Assembly: GCA_029974855.1 (NCBI GenBank)
Contig: JARKQO010000173.1
Coordinates: 1 to 6,516, forward strand
Direction: 5' to 3'
Source of the DNA: Eubacteriales bacterium
GTDB lineage: Bacteria; Bacillota_A; Clostridia; Christensenellales; Aristaeellaceae
Length of the DNA stretch: 6,516 nucleotides
In this document: piece by piece, positions 6,172-6,516 of the stretch
Layout of the letters: every line of letters starts with the position of its first letter
Position numbering within the stretch: the first letter of the stretch is position 1
Made by a program: the position numbers and the translations under genes
The notes under the pieces: generated by a model
Told to the model about the DNA's origin: nothing
Seen by the model: only the letters and a program-made list of their open reading frames with translations
Database searches by the model: none

Positions 6172-6200
6172 ATAGTCAAATGATATCATGGAACGACTAT
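6172..6200. promoter_or_regulatory. Nested inverted repeats over the toxin-antitoxin promoter, candidate autoregulatory operator
   Basis: ATGATATCAT (6180-6189) is a perfect 10-bp palindrome that includes the -10 hexamer. It lies between ATAGTC (6172-6177) and its reverse complement GACTAT (6195-6200). Phd/YefM antitoxins are known to bind palindromes over their own promoters; applying that here is inference. Confidence 0.5.
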
Positions 6201-6208
6201 CTTGGCAA
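6180..6208 (-). promoter_or_regulatory. Promoter of the toxin-antitoxin operon
   Basis: On the minus strand TTGCCA (-35, 6203-6208; 5 of 6) is followed by a 17-bp spacer and an extended -10 TGATATCAT with hexamer TATCAT at 6180-6185 (5 of 6). Transcription would start near 6173, giving a leader of about 18 nt with the SD for the ATG at 6155. This is the best-matching promoter in the window. Confidence 0.75.
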
Positions 6209-6322
6209 GGGGAGATCGCAGCCATGAAAGAATGGGCCTTGCCCATGGCGGTGGAACAAGTTTTTCCCTTTCCCTTCCCCAGCCTTATCCATTCCGCCCA
6301 AATTTCAACCAAAACCCTCGGA

Positions 6323-6352
6323 TAGACAGGGGCCCCCGGCGCATGCTATACT
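6323..6352 (+). promoter_or_regulatory. Promoter of the pyruvate formate-lyase gene
   Basis: TAGACA (6323-6328; 5 of 6 to TTGACA) is separated by 18 bp from TATACT (6347-6352; 5 of 6), which carries an upstream TGC that makes it an extended -10. Transcription would start near 6359, leaving a leader of about 59 nt. A GGGGCCCC palindrome (6329-6336) starts the spacer. The start of the leader can fold into a weak 6-bp hairpin (6360-6376, loop GCTAA, one G-U pair). No clear Rex or FNR-type site was recognised. Confidence 0.6.
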
Positions 6353-6417
6353 GGAGTTGTGCCAGGCTAACTGGTATTGCCATCAAGCGGGTATTGCGCA
6401 AAGCAGGGAGGATCAGC

Positions 6418-6516
6418 ATGTTTCAAGAGGGAAAGTGGGTATTCGATATCAACGTGCGGGACTTCATCGTCCGTAACTATACGCCCTACTCCGGGGACGA
6501 AGGCTTTCTGGCGCCC
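6418..6516 (+). CDS. pflB: Pyruvate formate-lyase (formate C-acetyltransferase), N-terminal 33 codons (3' end outside window)
   Basis: Glycyl-radical enzyme that splits pyruvate with CoA into acetyl-CoA and formate in anaerobic fermentation, in the cytoplasm. Only the first 33 residues are visible. They include INVRDFIVRNYTPYSGDEGFLA (11-32), a near match to the conserved NVRDFIQxNYTPYxGDExFLA block at the start of PFL proteins. The ATG has a strong SD, AGGGAGG (6405-6411), 6 nt upstream. Its N-terminus is about 10-15 residues shorter than that of E. coli PflB. The catalytic cysteines and the glycyl-radical site lie outside the window, so activity and completeness cannot be judged. It diverges from all the other genes here and has its own promoter. 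Confidence 0.88.
   Translation, partial: MFQEGKWVFDINVRDFIVRNYTPYSGDEGFLAP

Noticed and set aside
6156..6179. Longer antitoxin beginning at TTG (6177-6179) or ATG (6171-6173)
   Set aside because: These codons fall at or before the predicted transcription start and have no SD, while the ATG at 6155 has AAAGGGGG 7 nt upstream.
6261..6280. Twenty-base pure pyrimidine tract, G-rich on the other strand, considered as a G-quadruplex
   Set aside because: Only three runs of three or more G occur close together; a standard quadruplex needs four.
6224..6325. 33-codon plus-strand ORF (MKEWALPMAV...) with a GGGGAG about 9 nt upstream
   Set aside because: It has no recognisable family, a phenylalanine/proline-rich stretch that only reflects a pyrimidine tract, no convincing promoter, and a stop codon that falls in the pfl -35. 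A chance ORF is the simpler reading.

Overview
The window looks like chromosomal DNA from a GC-rich anaerobic Firmicute, most plausibly a gut clostridium of the Oscillospiraceae type. This is an inference from three things: overall high GC, a Firmicutes-style maltodextrin ABC operon with no ATPase gene beside it, and a pyruvate formate-lyase start next door. No taxonomic marker gene is present.

Positions 1-5538, all on the minus strand, hold one sugar-uptake operon. In transcription order it contains a promoter with a tandem/palindromic operator (5476-5538), a LacI-family regulator (4420-5433), a maltose/maltodextrin-type solute-binding protein (3199-4377), a MalF-type permease (1709-3112), a MalG-type permease (846-1712), and the first 280 codons of a secreted GH13 alpha-amylase-type glycosidase that runs off the left edge (1-842). 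Spacing is tight: malF and malG overlap by 4 bp, and malG and the amylase are separated by 3 bp. A perfect 11-bp hairpin lies between malE and malF, and a possible second promoter lies directly before malE. The secreted glycosidase would cut alpha-glucans outside the cell, MalE would bind the oligosaccharides, MalFG would import them, and the regulator would sense sugar and control its own operon. No MalK/MsmX-type ATPase is in the window.

Positions 5572-6208, minus strand, hold a two-gene type II toxin-antitoxin module: a Phd/YefM-like antitoxin followed by a RelE/ParE-like toxin, overlapping by 4 bp. It has its own extended -10 promoter buried in inverted repeats. Its GC content is lower than that of the sugar operon. 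No terminator is visible between it and the regulator promoter.

Positions 6323-6516, plus strand, hold a promoter and the first 33 codons of a pyruvate formate-lyase, diverging from everything else.

The non-coding gaps are 3122-3198 (hairpin), 4378-4419 (malE leader), 5434-5571 (regulator promoter and operator) and 6156-6417 (two divergent promoters with about 110 bp between them in which I see nothing convincing). I found no RNA genes, insertion sequences, CRISPR arrays or intrinsic terminators. I see no clearly new biological system. The most interesting items are the regulatory DNA elements and the secretion signals.
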